Assembly (NCBI GenBank): GCA_022376515.1
Contig: WTXI01000201.1
Span: 1-64,000, forward strand
Length of the DNA stretch: 64,000 nt
Direction: 5' to 3'
Origin: Lactifluus volemus
Lineage: Eukaryota; Basidiomycota; Agaricomycetes; Russulales; Russulaceae
The notes below the pieces were generated by a model that did no database searches, had not been told where the DNA came from, and worked only from the letters and a program-made list of their open reading frames with translations. Below are positions 34,490 to 47,417 of this stretch, in pieces. Every line of letters starts with the position of its first letter. Position 1 is the first letter of the stretch. A program made the translations under genes and the position numbers.

Positions 34490-37035
34490 GCCTAATGCTG
34501 TTTTCACTTTTGTTCTCAGTTTTGATCTGGTGACCCGTTCGCGCAACTCTCAATTCTTATTTTGACCAAATGTTGTTGTGCGTGGAAATTGATGTGTGCC
34601 GGTCCCATATGATGATTGTTGGGACTGTGGTACACGGCTGCATTCAATTTGTCAGTATGAGCAAACCTCCTGTGTCAGTATTCTACGGAGCCTTATTTTT
34701 ATACATGTACTCACACAACACCTTAGTAAATCAAGACCTATTAGGTGTGCGTCGAGATGTTGCAAGTGAACAAGGAAAGGCAAGTGGGTGAGACGGCCTC
34801 TAAAAGCACCGCGGAAACTGCAGGTGCGTGAGCAATTTTATTTGTTGTCTTTACCTGACCGCATCTTTCCATCAATGCCCCTCCGCTTCGCAAAGCATCA
34901 ACTGCAACCATGTCCCTCTAAATCAAACCCATCTCGAACAGTGCCAGTCTTAGTGTTCGAATTACTGTATCCTTTAAATCATAGACCGTTTTTCACAAGA
35001 TAAATTACATAATATGATTTTGGGGAGACATGGGACCTCCCCCATCCAAGCAAGGTCTGTGGCGACAACGTCGACATTTCTAGTGGATCAAATTGGGCTA
35101 CAGTACATGATCATACTTTATCTCGATAAACATGGACATAGTTATAATATGGCCCTTTTTTATCAGTAACTTACTGTTGAACTTCAAACCATTCAACAAA
35201 TCCATGCAGAACCTTGTGACGGTGCATAAACAAGAACGTGGGATTCGTATGAAATTGCAGTAGTATGATAACAAGCAAAACCTGAAGGGGTTGGGCCAGG
35301 AAATGATAGACCGAAAAAGAAAAAAAGAAATGAGCGATGGGGTGTGGGAAGAGGCTTAGATCTAAGCTCCTTTCCTCAGTCTGATGATGAACGACATCGT
35401 ATCTTAATTTCCCCAACAGCGGGTACGTGCACCGCTAGCAGTGCCATTCCGCGGGGCACGGAGCATCCTGTATCGTTAGCGTTACTACTTCTCGTGTTAG
35501 ATGGTGGGGTTGTCGGATTGTGTCCTACTTGGGTTGGCCATGCATGCATGCGCGACATCGACTGTCTGTGCTTGTCGCGTTCCTTCAACCCCTGCGCCAC
35601 CGTCTAACTCGCCACCTTCTGGGGATCGCAACGTTGTCTGGCTCCCGGAACCAGATCGCAGATCGCAGTTCGCAGTTCCAAGAACGCGCACGTTATCTTT
35701 CGTCTCTATTTATTTTTTTCCTGTCGTCGTCGTCGTCGTCGTCACCATTGGTTGGGGTAGTAGGAGAAGTATAGGCGGACGCCTAGCTAGTTCGCTTGGC
35801 CATGACTTGTACGGACGATGCCGTGGAGGGCATGAGACGTCGCCTCCTCCCTGTCAGAGCTACGTCATCGTCCGGTGTCATTGTCTGTCGATGACTTGGG
35901 AGAGTAACGAGAGGTCGCTCGGTTTGCAATCGACGGCGCCTTGGGATGCCGCTGTTACAGTTCTGTTGCAGGTGCACATGGGGCCTGGGTACAACCGGGC
36001 ATGGGGAGAGAACTGGCTGTGGGCGATGGAGGGCGTCAGTCAGTGTCATATGTGGTCGACGACGATGCAAATACAAAAAAATAGATCTGGGAGAACGCAA
36101 CGCACAGACACGCTCGTTGGTGGTGCGAATGACAAACATTGACCAAGCTTGACTGTTGGTTGCTGATACGCTTGACAAGGATGCAAATCCGGATGCGGAA
36201 CGCGTTTCCAGTCGATAAACTACAAATGAGATCTCGGTATCGTTCTCGCCATCGCCGGTTGCACGCGTCAGCACCAGTCACTGGCAGTCAGAACCCAATC
36301 CCGTGATCACGCCCACGCCTCTTGGCCGGCCCTAAAGTGTTCTCCCCCTCGGAAAAGACCTGTAACCATGCCATTTTTTTTTTCCCACTATCTTTTAACA
36401 CCAGGCGCTGATATACCACATGTTCGACTGACCACGCGCCATGCGCAAAGTCAGATCGTTCATCGCCAGCAGCCTCAGAACGAGCGGTGCGCTCTTTGGC
36501 TGTACACCCCGGGTTAAATGAGGCCTCTAGCCCTCTACCCGAATGGGTGACGCAGTCACCTGGCGTTCCGACAAAAATTCGAACCTAGAATCGAATTTTT
36601 TTTTTTTACTCTAGTCCTAAATTCAAGTTCATAACCCTGTATATGTATCGATACGACGTTCGAAATTTCGTTGCATATCACTGCGATCATTAACTCGGAC
36701 CATCCCTCAAAATCCAAACATTGCTGTTGTCACGTCATCAAGCCAAACCCATGTCTTCTTGTCAGTTAACAAGTTGGGCTTCCGTGTTACCGTGTTTCTG
36801 CTGGTACTCTCAAATTGGGATGAACGGACGTTGAACTGGGTTCGCTCGTACAAACGTGTGGGGGATAAGGCGGGGGTATTCGATCCACTTGCGCCACGGC
36901 ACAAGTACAAACTCCAAATCCATATCGTATTAGTTATGATAACTGCTACATGTCTAATCCACACGGCCAATACATTTTATTTTTAAAAAAAAGCTGGAGA
37001 AGGAGAAATGGATCACCCCGCCCGAGTATGTATAT
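34490..37035. other. Intergenic, no gene supported
   Basis: Several open frames exist (35501-36142 plus, 35783-36274 minus) but overlap each other and show no motif. A (GTC)n run at ~35723-35744 gives a Val run in one frame. Poly-T runs lie at ~36375 and ~36597. A short relic of the WD40 gene tail lies at 35079-35126 (separate entry). 36700-37035 is the 3' flank of the WDR48-like gene. Confidence 0.45.
35079..35126 (+). pseudogene. Short 3'-tail relic of a C2-NACHT-WD40 gene
   Basis: 48 nt (GGATCAAATTGGGCTACAGT .. ATACTTTATCT) are identical to the last codons of copies A (~24058-24104) and B (~30611-30650), coding GSNWATVHDHTLS, then CGATAA instead of TGA. There is no further homology upstream. 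Confidence 0.7.
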
Positions 37036-40000
37036 TCAGGAGGAAACAGAGGGAAAAGCAACAGTAGTGGGGGGTGGTGCCAGTGTCCGATGATCTTCCC
37101 CCTGGTTCTGCACTGCGGCGGCCCGCTTACCAGTGCGACGATAATGAAGCACCATTTCCCCAGACTGGCGCCAAATATACTGTCGCACCGCCGCGAGGGT
37201 CACATTGGGTGGCAACACCGTCTCATTGCACAAAAACTCCCACATATCTTCCGGCCGTGGGCGAGGCACATGGCTGACGACTTGCTGTTGTTCTCCGGGA
37301 GGGTTGTTGGGTACGTTGGGGCTGTGAGAGGTCGTCTGGGACCGGTTCTGGTTCTGTGCTTCTACGGACACGGAGGAACGGGGAGAGCCGCGTGGGGAAG
37401 TGGCCGAATTACGCGCGTTGAGAGACGACAACTTCTCCATTCTCTCTTGAACCTATCGATTCAGGAATTATAAGATCACTCGTAATTTAGGGGAGAGAAG
37501 AACAGCAAAAGATCTCACATGAAGAGCAAGTTTACGGATGCGCAGGAAACGGGTCGCAGATAGTTTAAACTGTATACTAGAAAATCGAACAATCAGCTAA
37601 TTCCAAGTTGGACGAGAAACTACTACTCACGTGTCCTCTCCTGCCGCCCCATTTGCCATGGGTGCGAGCGTGAACCAGAGCTTGATCGAGGGCACCTGCG
37701 GTGAGCGTCCGAGTAGCAGAAATTCCAACAACCACACCGGCATCGCGTCCTCCAGCACGGCCACGTCATCGGTCGTCCCAGCGCTGGCAATAGTGCCACG
37801 GTAGACGATAGCCCATCCAGGCGCGCGCTCCTCCGCGATGAGTAAGGCAATATCTGAGGAAAAAGGGATGTTGGGGGCGTCTGCAGCGGCAGGTGGGTTA
37901 AGCGCGCCAGTAGCGAGGACGAGTTGGGCGGTCGTGCGCGGTTTCGCGGGCGCTTCCTGTACCACCTGCTGTACAAAAAAAAGACAGTCTCGTGTGAGCG
38001 ATTTCGCGTACAGGTGGAAGGAAAGGGAAGGGAAGCCTTACCGGAGTGCTAGCTTGAGTCGCGGCAGCTGAAGATACCGTCCCTGCCCCTGGTGCGGCCG
38101 ACCCAGGCGCGCGCGGCGTAGGGGCTGGCGTCCCGGGCGTGCTCTCACCCTGCGTACGCTTTGCTGTCCTACCCAAGCCACGCAGTTTACCCATAAATCC
38201 ACCTACTGCAGCACCAGGTGTGGTCTGTCCGTTTCCACTTGCGCCGCCGCCGGTATTAGAACCCGCTCCCGTGGCCGTGGCCGTGCCAGTGCCAACAGCT
38301 GGGCTGTTCACACCTGAAATGTCTTCTGGCGTAGTCAGGGTGGGCCCAGCGCTACTTGGTGCCTCCGTGGAGTCCTGCCCTTTCGGTGTCTGTGTCGCAG
38401 TTGCTCCCATCGCGGTCGCGGGGACTTCAGTCTGTTGACGTTGGGATTGTACGTCAGGTTGTGGCGTTGACTCGCTGCTTCCCGGCGCGTTCGATGGGCT
38501 TACGGTCAGCGAGGGCTGAGCCTGAGCATTCGGAATTGGTGCGTGAGAGATACCGAGCCCAATAGGGTGGTTCGGTACAAGGGTAGGAAGCATGCTATCC
38601 GCAATGATGACCACGAAGCTGCCATGATTGGAGTCCGGAGCCGCATCAGCGTCGCTAGCGGGATCTTGTGGCGATGACGACGGAGGTGGGGAATTAGTGG
38701 ACGTCCGCTGAGAGAAAGTTGCCATGGCATTACGCAAGCGCAAGGCGTGAAGGCGTTCTTCTTCGTGGACGAACCTCTGGAACAGGTTTGCCATGACCCA
38801 TTTACCCAGGTTGACTGCAAAAGATACAATCAACATCTCGGCTGAACCAACAAAGAGAGAAAGAAAGAAAAAAGTACTTCGTATGTCTTCGGGACCCATA
38901 CCGGCAGGCAAGGGACGTTCTGGCGAGCATCCAAGCTCATCTGCGTACAGCTCAGCGTCGAAGGCATGTTCGTCAAGGTGCACATTCAGCATGCCCATGC
39001 TAGTGTCGACGGAGGACCATGGCACGACGACAGCCTCGCCGTCAATACGCTCGCGCACAAGGTCGAGCGCCTCGCGAGGGTTGAGCGCAAGTTCGCACTC
39101 CTCATGGCGGTTGCCGCCGCAGTTAATACGCGCAGCGAGAATTTCCTCATGCGAGAACTGGCCGACACATGAGGCCCGCACGATGTCCCACACCGTTGCC
39201 GTGCCAGCGGTGTCGACCGTGAGGGCATGTACCCGATTGTTCAGCAGCGCAGCGCACACAAGACCCGAGCCACCAACGAGGACGAAGTCCGGTGTAGGCG
39301 AGAACGGCTGTGCATCCGCGACAACCTCGCGCATCTCGAATGCGGCACGCTGTCGGCCAAGGACAGTACCTGACCCACCAACTCCACTCCCAGCACCACC
39401 GCCAGCTGGCGGGCTCCCAGGGGCAGCCAAGTCGCTACGTGCGGGGCTGGCAGGTCGCCCCAGACTGACTGGTGACTGTATGGGTGAGGGAGGGGACGGG
39501 AAGATGCCACGTAGGGGTGCGCGTAACATCGGTGGCCGCGCCGCGACGGACATAAGGGACGCGGCCGAGTAAAGGGTCGCGACATCTGCATCCCCACCGG
39601 CTCCACGCCCATGGTAGACAGGTGAGAAAGGCGTGAATGGATCACTGAGAGGTGATGCGAGATGCACAAGGCAATCATACGGCAAGCCGTACCACGTTGT
39701 CTCACCTTCCCCCGCCCCGTTGTCGGGGGTTATCGACTGATGGGGTTCCAAGGGTAGAGACGGAAACGCGATGCCCATGGAACTTGAGTGGCGAGGCTGT
39801 CGTTGTAATGGCGGAGAGGGCGGCAGCTCCAATGTAACAGATCGTGAGTGCAAATCTGTGCTGCGTGATGGACGGAGGCGTGACGCTGGGGAGCACTGCG
39901 ACTCGATAAGTGCAGCCGCGCGGACGGCCCTACGGGATGGTGTACCCCAGCGGCGCACGCTCGAACTTCCACTTGCAGTCCATACAAGCGCATCGTCGAG

Positions 40001-41598
40001 TGCGACAAGCTTGGTAATGCCTTCTGCGGGAGGCGCGGTGTCTTGACAAACGAGGGTACATTCTCCTTCGGACATTTGTGTGCAGCCTTCGACGTCGACT
40101 TTTGAGACAAATCCGGACTTATCTCCCGAGTAGAAGGTTTCAAGTGACGGATGGGAAGAGTGAAGAGCCCAAACAGAATCGGTGTGATGAGTGAATGTAT
40201 GCAGACAGCGCTGGGAGGTAAGGGACCAGAGCTTAATCGACGCTGTGCCATAATGAGCGAGCCATATGGTGCATTACGTGATACGACAACTTACCATCAG
40301 CGGAGGCGGTGAGTAACTGGTAGTAGAAAGTGAGCGTGAATTAGGGAGAAAAAGCGCTGCTACGCACGCATCTCGAATCTTCCGATATAAGGATAGCACG
40401 AATGTTGTCAGTATGCCCAACCAGTTTACCCATGCGCTTTCCAGAACGGGGATCCCACATTCGGATGACGCGCTCCGGTCCCCCAGAGACAATCGTGTGC
40501 CCCTGGGGGTCGACTGCAAGGGCATACACTGATGCCTTGGCGCCGGACGCCTCTGGCGGTGTAAGGGTTGTGATTGGTTGTATCGTTTGCGTCCGCGAGG
40601 CGCGGGAGAGATCCCAGAGTTTGACAGTCCGGTCAAAGGAACCAGATGCAACCCACCCCTGATCGCGGCTGCACATATAGCGTGAACAACGATTTTTGAA
40701 CTTGAATTCAAGCATTACCTGTGAGCGAGACATCGAACGTAGTCGGCGTGGGTGCCAACAGTGACGGGATCGGATAGCGGTGACGAGTGAGGTTTCCAAG
40801 CCTTGACAGTGCCGTCGGAAGAGGCAGATACAACTGGTCAAGACGGTTGAGGAACGACCGGGGGTACATAAAAAGGTGATACAGACGCATCTGATTCTGG
40901 TTGCATAACAAGATGTCATTCACCCAGTCCGAGTGTATCTGCGCGGCCTGACGAAATGTCGAGGGCTAAGATATAGAGGGTAGTCTGAGAAGACGTGGAT
41001 TACGGGTGTGAAGTAGACGTACCTGGCTTGGACGGAGAGCATCTACATCTGGTTCCCACTGACGCTCGAACGGAATGGGACCGCAGGGGGTTGTAGCGTT
41101 ACTGACCTTGCGCCGCCTACCACTGCCCTTGACATCTCCGAGAATATCACCATCGCTGCGCATGTCTCCGTTGTCGTCGAGGGTATCGTCATCAATGTCG
41201 TCTCCCCAACCGGTAATGAGTTCCCAACGGGTACTGCTGTGACGAGCAACGTCGCTCTTGCAAGCACGTTGCTTCATGGGTATATTGAGGTCCCATGCTA
41301 TGACGAGGCCATCGCGACCGCCTGTGTAGAGAATACCTTCCGGGGAGGGGCGACTAACGAGCTGAGTGGTTGTGTCGAGTGCAAGGGAGGAGACGCCAAG
41401 GCGGTGACGAAGGCTGCGGCTTTGGGAGACGGTTCGGTCGCGATTTGGATGTTGTTCGGAAGCAGGGGTCAATATGGGGTTGATTGAACTATTTCTATCA
41501 AATGCAAGTGGAGGGAGGGATAGAAGAGGGACTGGATTGATAGAGGGAGGAAATGGAATCACATAAGAAACACGTCGACGAGGCGGCGGAGGCGCCAT
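37036..41598 (-). CDS. WDR48/Bun107-like WD40 protein, deubiquitinase cofactor
   Basis: Homologs (UAF1 in animals, Bun107 in fission yeast) bind and activate USP1/USP12/USP46- or Ubp9-type deubiquitinases. First exon 41598-41023 starts [16 protein letters not shown] and contains [17 protein letters not shown]. The next exon has [15 protein letters not shown], typical of WDR48. Then [30 protein letters not shown] and [18 protein letters not shown] follow. The long exon 37980-40075 holds the late propeller blades ([31 protein letters not shown]), the [18 protein letters not shown] segment and a Ser/Pro/Thr-rich insertion. The end matches the C-terminal ubiquitin-like (DUF3337) part: IKLWFTLAP, then [20 protein letters not shown] and [13 protein letters not shown] near the stop at 37036-37038. 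At least eight introns. Complete as far as seen. Confidence 0.88.
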
Positions 41599-42024
41599 GA
41601 ACGCGGTCAGTTGAGCACTCAGTACTCAGTACTCAATGCTGAGGCCCAGCCTTGTTCAGATCGCTGCTGAGCAAACCCCTGCCAGAGTCAGTGCGGGTGT
41701 TAGTGCCAGTTTCACTCGCACCTCGGTGGCCGGTTAAGTCCAGTCACGGTCACGGTCAGACCGGTCCGTCAAAAAGATGTAATAAGTACATGTTCAAGTT
41801 TACAGACAGTACAATACATGCATTCGTTGTTACACCTGTCAACTTCTTGTGGCCAGACGAACCCGCGAATGCCACTGCAGTGTCTCATTCTTACCCTGAA
41901 ATAGTCATACAGTATAGAGAGTCCAGAAGGCGGTCCAATCTAGAAACGCTGTAGAAGGGGGAGACATCCTGTTAATTTACGAAAATGGAACGAAGGGCCG
42001 AGGAATGAATCCGGGCCAGACATT

Positions 42025-43453
42025 TCAGACTTCCGAGAGTTCGCTTGGTCCCTTGGTGTCCCGTTTCTCCTCACTCGAAGAGTCGTTGGATGGCGTTCTG
42101 CTTGTCTCCTCCTTGACCTCCATCGGGTACACCCCTGGATCTGAAAAGACCTGGAGAGCGAGGATAATTAGATCAGTTGCCCTCATACATCTTTCCGGCG
42201 CCAGTTGAAAAAAAAGGAAACTGACGTAAAAAGTTTGCACTTCGACTGCAAGCGATACTTCCGGCTCTAACGTGCTGCCTTTCCCATTCGTCAAAGTACT
42301 AGTCGACGCAAAGCGAGTGGACCGCCGGCGGAGGCGGATGATGAGCCACACCACGACAGCTATGATGAAGACTGCACTAATGATACCACCAATGATGCCA
42401 CCGATGGCCGCGGACGAGTTTTTCTTGAGGGACAAGGGTAATGATACATGTGACGACATAACAACTTTGATCGAGGTCTGGGGAGTGGGTGTAGGTGTAG
42501 GTGTAGGTGTGTGAGTAGAAGTAGAAGTGGTGCCCGTAACTTCAGGGAATGCTGTGACAAGTGCTGTAAATACATGGGAGATGCAAACATGGACAGAACT
42601 ACCCACTGCCGGCAAGCTGCGCTGCTGAAATAACCCAGGTGTCTCTAGGCTACAGCACGATCAGATCGTTGTGATTAGCAAGCGTGGTCACGGTGCACAG
42701 AGGCACTTACAACCGGGTTAACGAACGCCCATCTTGGTATTTGTGTACCCACTGGGATAGCTTCAGGGAACCTGATGAGTAGGTTGAGCTTCGATCGCTT
42801 GCGGAGATGTTGTGTGACTTACGTTCCCGCAAGTGCCACTGTGGTGCAATTGTATGTCCACGTAGAATAGCTTATTTTGAGATATATGTTGGACTCCACG
42901 GTATCACCATTACAGGTCGAATAAACGTACGAAACCCACTGGCTTCCTTGGCACGCATCACAGGCACTAACCAAGTTATATACTACAGTATTGCACTTGC
43001 ATAAATCGGAATCGTCTGGACCACTCGGGCCACTGTACGAATACATCGGAAACAAGGGAGGGATCGAAAAAACTGAGTCCGTCGATAAAATTGTATGCGA
43101 AGCCTGGTGGAGATAAGTACTGACCGCCATTGTTACACGTCGCCGCCAGCTGCGCTGCAACAAGACACGGGTTTTGACGGAGTGAGTTGAACGTCTATAA
43201 ATGCGTTGGTGCGGTGCAAATCGGAGTGGTCGCCATCATGAATATGAGCAAGCGGCAAGGCAACGGAGACCTACCCAATCAAAGTAGGCGAGTGTGCAAT
43301 TTGGGGCGCTGACCTGCATGCGAGGAGTGGAAGGGGTGAGAGGGAAACGAGCAACGAGACAACAACCGCGCAACGGTTGACTAGTCGACTCTCGGGAACT
43401 CGGACGGAGATCTGAGGCTGGGGTAGAGGCCTCACCGCAGTATAGCTGGTCAA
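42025..43453 (-). CDS. Single-pass membrane protein, Cys-rich ectodomain (paralog E)
   Basis: First and only minus-strand member of the five-gene family in 42-60 kb. The ectodomain shows SAPNCTLAYFDW, FNSLRQNPCLVAAQLAATCN, SGPSGPDDSDLCKCNTVVYN, LVSACDACQG, TYNCTTVALAGT and FPEAIPVGTQIPRWAF. A Thr/Pro repeat (THTPTPTPTPTPQ, coded by ACACCTAC repeats at ~42493-42520) is followed by the membrane helix (AAIGGIIGGIISAVFIIAVV, then VWLIIRLRRR) and an acidic Ser-rich tail ending GPSELSEV. N terminus: a hydrophobic signal-like stretch (CAVVVSLLVSLSPLPLLA) lies at ~43320-43380. Its frame is one off the ectodomain unless an intron ending GCATGCAG is used, so the first exon is uncertain. Predicted cell-surface protein; function unknown. 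Confidence 0.75.
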
Positions 43454-44619
43454 ATGAGCTCGGGATGTGACGGTGTTAAGGGCGTCTCAGCTACACAACC
43501 ATGTGGTATTGCAATTATACTATCCCAGCAGTTTGGACGGCCTTTCTAAGGATATACGCCAGCCAATGCTGGGCTGCCACCACGGCATAAACGGTCCGAG
43601 GGTTCATCGTAATTCGAGGGGGATACCCCTCAGGAATAACCTAGTTGAGATCAGGAGCAACTTTGGGAACAGTAGTCAACAACATACTATCAATATAGTA
43701 TGCACTGTGCATGATGATCCTTCGGTGGTCGTAAACGAAATGTTCAAGACGTTGACAATTTCAATCAAATACCTCATCTCTAGCACCCTCGGAGTGATAA
43801 ACAGTTAGAAAGTTACGAGGGTGGCTTGCAGGAAGCGCCAGCTAGCATGGTCATGTTGACCCGGATGGCTAGAGCTGGCTAGCTCTGACCACGTCGTTTT
43901 CAGGTCGGTAATGGTAACCTAACGACAAAGAAGTTAGAATGCCCGAGTAAAGTCCACAACACCGGTCCCATCCGAGTTGTCAACACGGATGGGGCTGGCT
44001 AAGAATAGGAACAATTCTACCGAGTTTTGCGACCTTCACGTCCAATAAGGGAAGGAGGCGGTCATACAGCACAGATATAGACTAAGACTGAAGACGACCT
44101 TCAACCCTGAATCAGCTAAGTTGGACTAAGGGTGCTGTATCTTGGCAAAAGCAGTTGTCAAACATTATCCGGATATCATTACGTAAAGGACCGGGGTGTC
44201 TTTGCCTCCAACTCGAAAATTAGAAATGTTAACTATGTCGGCCCAATATCTATAACTCGCTTTCCACACGAACCATGCATGCTCTGACACTGGCATTATG
44301 AGACCTGGGCTGTGGCCCAGGTTATCCATGCACCTCACGCCCCTTTCTCTGTTTTTCTCTTTCACCTTCTGCCGTCACGTGGTCCATATCTCCGAGTCAG
44401 CACAACCGTGACGCCGCCGCTGGGGGCACATCATCACCTCTCGCATCACCAATGACATTTGCATCGTCTATACTGTCTCCCGTTATGCCCACGCCCATAC
44501 TCATACTCCACGGCACGCCGTCATCTCAACACTGATCTCAAATCGTCGCCAAAACTACTTCCATCGACCCCTGCTATTCACGCAATGGCTCAAGATGACG
44601 ACGCTTTGAGATCGAACTG
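43454..44619. other. Intergenic, no gene supported
   Basis: A 113-codon plus frame (43467-43808) has no motif. GGCTAGAGCTGGCTAGCTC at ~43868 is a small palindromic cluster that recalls the GCTAGC words of the foldback element at 56 kb, but is not a full copy. Confidence 0.4.
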
Positions 44620-44974
44620 AGGAGGTTCTGGTGAAGCGCCCGCCCGAGTGGCCAACAAACGCGGCGATACGGTAGGTAGCCACCTGGGTTCGTATATTGA
44701 GTGGGAAACACTTAAAAATTGCTGCACCCTCGTATCTCAGGGTTTCCAAGAGACTTTGATCCGCATGGAGAATGAGCCTATCCGGTGTGCTAGGCGGCCA
44801 ACCGCGAGAAGTTATGGATTCTAGGGTGGAATGCCACCAGGCCACGTTAGAGCTGTAAGTTGTTGGGTTGGAGTGTTTCTGTCTAGATATATCTGAATAT
44901 AGAGGCTGAATGCGTGGGGTAGGTAGACCGTTGTAAGATGGAAAGGAAGACAAGGGTAAGACTTCGGAGGTCAT
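44620..44974 (-). pseudogene. Truncated copy of the CHMP7-like gene 5' end
   Basis: Starts MTSEVLPLSSFPSYNGLPTP and runs RIQPLYSDISRQKHSNPTTY like the intact gene at 49885-51490. About 130 bp covering the end of exon 1 and intron 1 are missing (junction TTGCTG/CACCCTCG near 44720). The following exon-2 sequence (QFLSVSHSIYEP) has lost a base (CCTACCG versus CCTTACCG). Homology stops near 44620, so all helical ESCRT-III domain exons are absent. It is a non-functional by-product of the segmental duplication that made paralogs A and B. Confidence 0.85.
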
Positions 44975-45380
44975 TCAGTCACGGTCAGTGATCACAACTG
45001 ACGCCGGACGCGACTCTGTGGCGCGCTTCCGGGCCTGCTCGAGTTTAGCAAACTGTTTACATTACTGGTTTCCGAGCCTCGGCATGCTTCGCTTCTGATT
45101 CCAATCATCCCTTTCCTGATTCTGATCTTGTCATGATACGCGGCCGTGGTGAACCGCAGATCGACTGGTAAATGTTATATTTCAATGGCAAACTGAACGT
45201 ACACTCGTTGGGAGTGTTTCTATTGGATGGGCATCAATCCCCTTGTTCTAGGTCGCGAACAACCTATTTGACTAGCAGCAGTCCGAGATAATCGGGGAAC
45301 TCTCTATCTCAACATGGTGAATCATGACCGTGGCGAGTGAACAGTTTTCTTGGTAGCTGTGTAATGATGGCTCTTTGGTG

Positions 45381-45390
45381 ATATATAATG
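45381..45390 (+). promoter_or_regulatory. TATA-like element of paralog A
   Basis: ATATATAATG lies 90 bp upstream of the ATG of paralog A. The same word, inside GGTGATATATAATGTAAGGC, lies at 51889-51898 before paralog B, and related ATATATATCG and AATATAAAAC words precede paralogs C and D at a similar distance, so it is a likely core promoter. Confidence 0.5.
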
Positions 45391-45470
45391 TAAGGCATTC
45401 AGGCCCCATCGCCGTGGAAGGCTTTGCCCCCCCATCCACCTTCGAGTTGCCGAAGGTCAATTCTGGAGCG

Positions 45471-46858
45471 ATGGTTGTCTTCTTTCTCACCTTCTCGTCT
45501 ATTCTCCTCATCACAGGTTCCGCTTGTGCTCAAATCACTGCTCCCAACTGCACAGGGACCGCCTTTCCCTGGGTGCGTCCCCTTCGATTCACTTTTCTTT
45601 TTCATGTCGATAATCATCTGCTCCTCATCATTCCATCGACGCCGCGTATAGATGTCTAACTCGCTCGGACAAAGTCCATGTCTCGTTGCCGCATACCTAG
45701 CAGCGGTATGTAACAATGGCGGTCAGTCCAGGTCTCCACTATCTACCGGGCGTTGTGAACAATAATCTGATCAACCCACCCAGCTTTTGATATCCCTCCC
45801 CTTTTTCCAGGGAATTCTTACCGTGGCCCGGATGGCCAAGACGAAACCGATTTATGCAAGTGCAATACTGTAGTATTCAACTTGATCAGTGCCTGTGATG
45901 CGTGCCAGGGAAGCCCATGGACCACGTACGTCGATTCGTCCCGCATGCATGCACCATTCAAGTTCAACATATTGACTTAAAATGCAGCTATTCTGAGTGG
46001 TCATACAATTGCACCATAAAGGCACCCGAGGGAACGTAGGTCATATGACTTTTTCAACCAGCCATCGATCTCAAGACCAAATTACCTATCAGGTACCCAA
46101 AGGGCGTCCCAGTAGGTGTACGAGTACCAAAGTGGGCGTATCATAATCCAGTCGTAAGCACTCTGTGTCCTATTCTTCCCGGCTAAATTTATCTCATCAT
46201 TTTCTTGTAGCCTAGTGACAACTGGAATATTGCCTCAGTGAAGCTTATTGGTGGTGCGCAATTTCGTCCACGAATTGCATCTTCCATGTATTCTCAACAC
46301 TGTTACAGATTCCCCGGAAGTTACGGGCACTGCTTCCTTTGCCTCGGGGGTCAGCACGCCCACCGTAACACTTGCCTCCAAATCGTCCTCGACAAGCTCA
46401 CCATCGTCTTCCAAGAGCAACTCAAGCACAGGAGCGATCGCAGGAGGCGTCGTTGGTGGCGTCGCAGCAGCAAGTATAGTCGCAGCTGTCGTGGCCTGGT
46501 TCGTCATCCGCCGTCGGCGCGCCCAGGCTGCACCGTCTACTGCATTCAGAGGTGACAAAAATAGCGATATGGGGCAGACAGTAGAGCCGTTTCCATTATT
46601 TATTGAAGCTCCACCAAGGCTCTATGTCAGTCGACCTTTTGTTTTGGGAACACATTACCGTAGAGGCGTACGCGAGCGACTGATGCGATCATTGTGGTTA
46701 TTTAGGACCCTTCGGATCCATCCACGTACCCACTGTCGCAGGCATCATCACCCACGATCCGCACGACAGGAATGACGGCCCCTAGCAACCCGTACCAGGG
46801 CTCTCTGAGCGACGTGCAATTGAATAGGCAGCCATACAGTGGCTTACCTGAGGTTTGA
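45471..46858 (+). CDS. Single-pass membrane protein, Cys-rich ectodomain (paralog A)
   Basis: Predicted surface protein of a basidiomycete-specific family. ATG 45471 starts a signal peptide (MVVFFLTFSSILLI.., ending near ACAQ). The ectodomain, spread over short exons, has APNCTGTAFPW, SNSLGQSPCLVAAYLAAVCN, GPDGQDETDLCKCNTVVFN, LISACDACQGSPW, YNCTIKAPEGT, YPKGVPVGVRVPKWAY and DNWNIASVKL. After the DSPEVTGTAS junction a Ser/Thr-rich stalk leads to the helix (AIAGGVVGGVAAASIVAAVV, then AWFVIRRRR) and a cytoplasmic tail whose last exon reads DPSDPSTYPL .. NPYQGSLSDV .. YSGLPEV, stop 46856-46858. All junctions examined stay in frame. Near-twin of paralog B. Ligand and function unknown. Confidence 0.82.
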
Positions 46859-47417
46859 GAAATCGACATTCCGACTCCCTTCCTATTCTCGTAGGGGAAC
46901 TCCGCCAACTTGCAATATGTTTTCTTTCCTGTACTATACGGTGGACTTGATTTGCCGGTCGTTTTACTTGGACTTTCGCTCTTGGCAAATATAACGTGAA
47001 CTTCTGGCTGACCCAGTGAGATTATTACTACCGAAAAAAAATTTTCACAATTGGCTGAACAGAAGCGTGAGATATTCTATCACATCAACTGAGGCCTTAG
47101 GATCGATCAATCCTCGATCAACAATCTATCTGCAGCGCAAAATGACGCGCAACTGTTTCCACAGTACACCTGTTGGCCATGATAGTGTTTTTGAATTGGC
47201 CAGCACGCAAAAGCGTTGTTCCAGTTAAGTCAAAGTCCACCAGTAGCGGCGCAGCGATGAGTTTAATCGTGAGTCTGGCCAGGTGCGCCCCAAGGCACGT
47301 CACCCCTCCCTGCCTGTACGAGTGGTCGTGGAGTTGGCACCCAAACTTTTAACACGGGCCTCAAATTCTCTCACAGGCTTTTGTAAGACAATCTCCGTAC
47401 GGAGCACGGGATTCTCG
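46859..47417. other. Intergenic, convergent 3' flanks
   Basis: 46859-47130 is the 3' flank shared with 53375-53700. No gene is seen between there and the SDR stop at 47418. Confidence 0.5.

Noticed and set aside
31590..34500. Target-site duplication of the TIR element
   Set aside because: The 8 bases flanking each end (CTGTACTT and GCCTAATG) and shorter windows do not match, so none is claimed.
35501..36142. 213-codon plus-strand ORF
   Set aside because: Overlaps a 163-codon minus ORF, contains a Val run from a (GTC)n repeat, and has no recognisable domain or splice logic.
36530..36600. tRNA gene suggested by TTCGAACC and neighbouring paired segments
   Set aside because: The T-loop-like word is in the wrong place and orientation for the arms nearby; no A box or acceptor stem.
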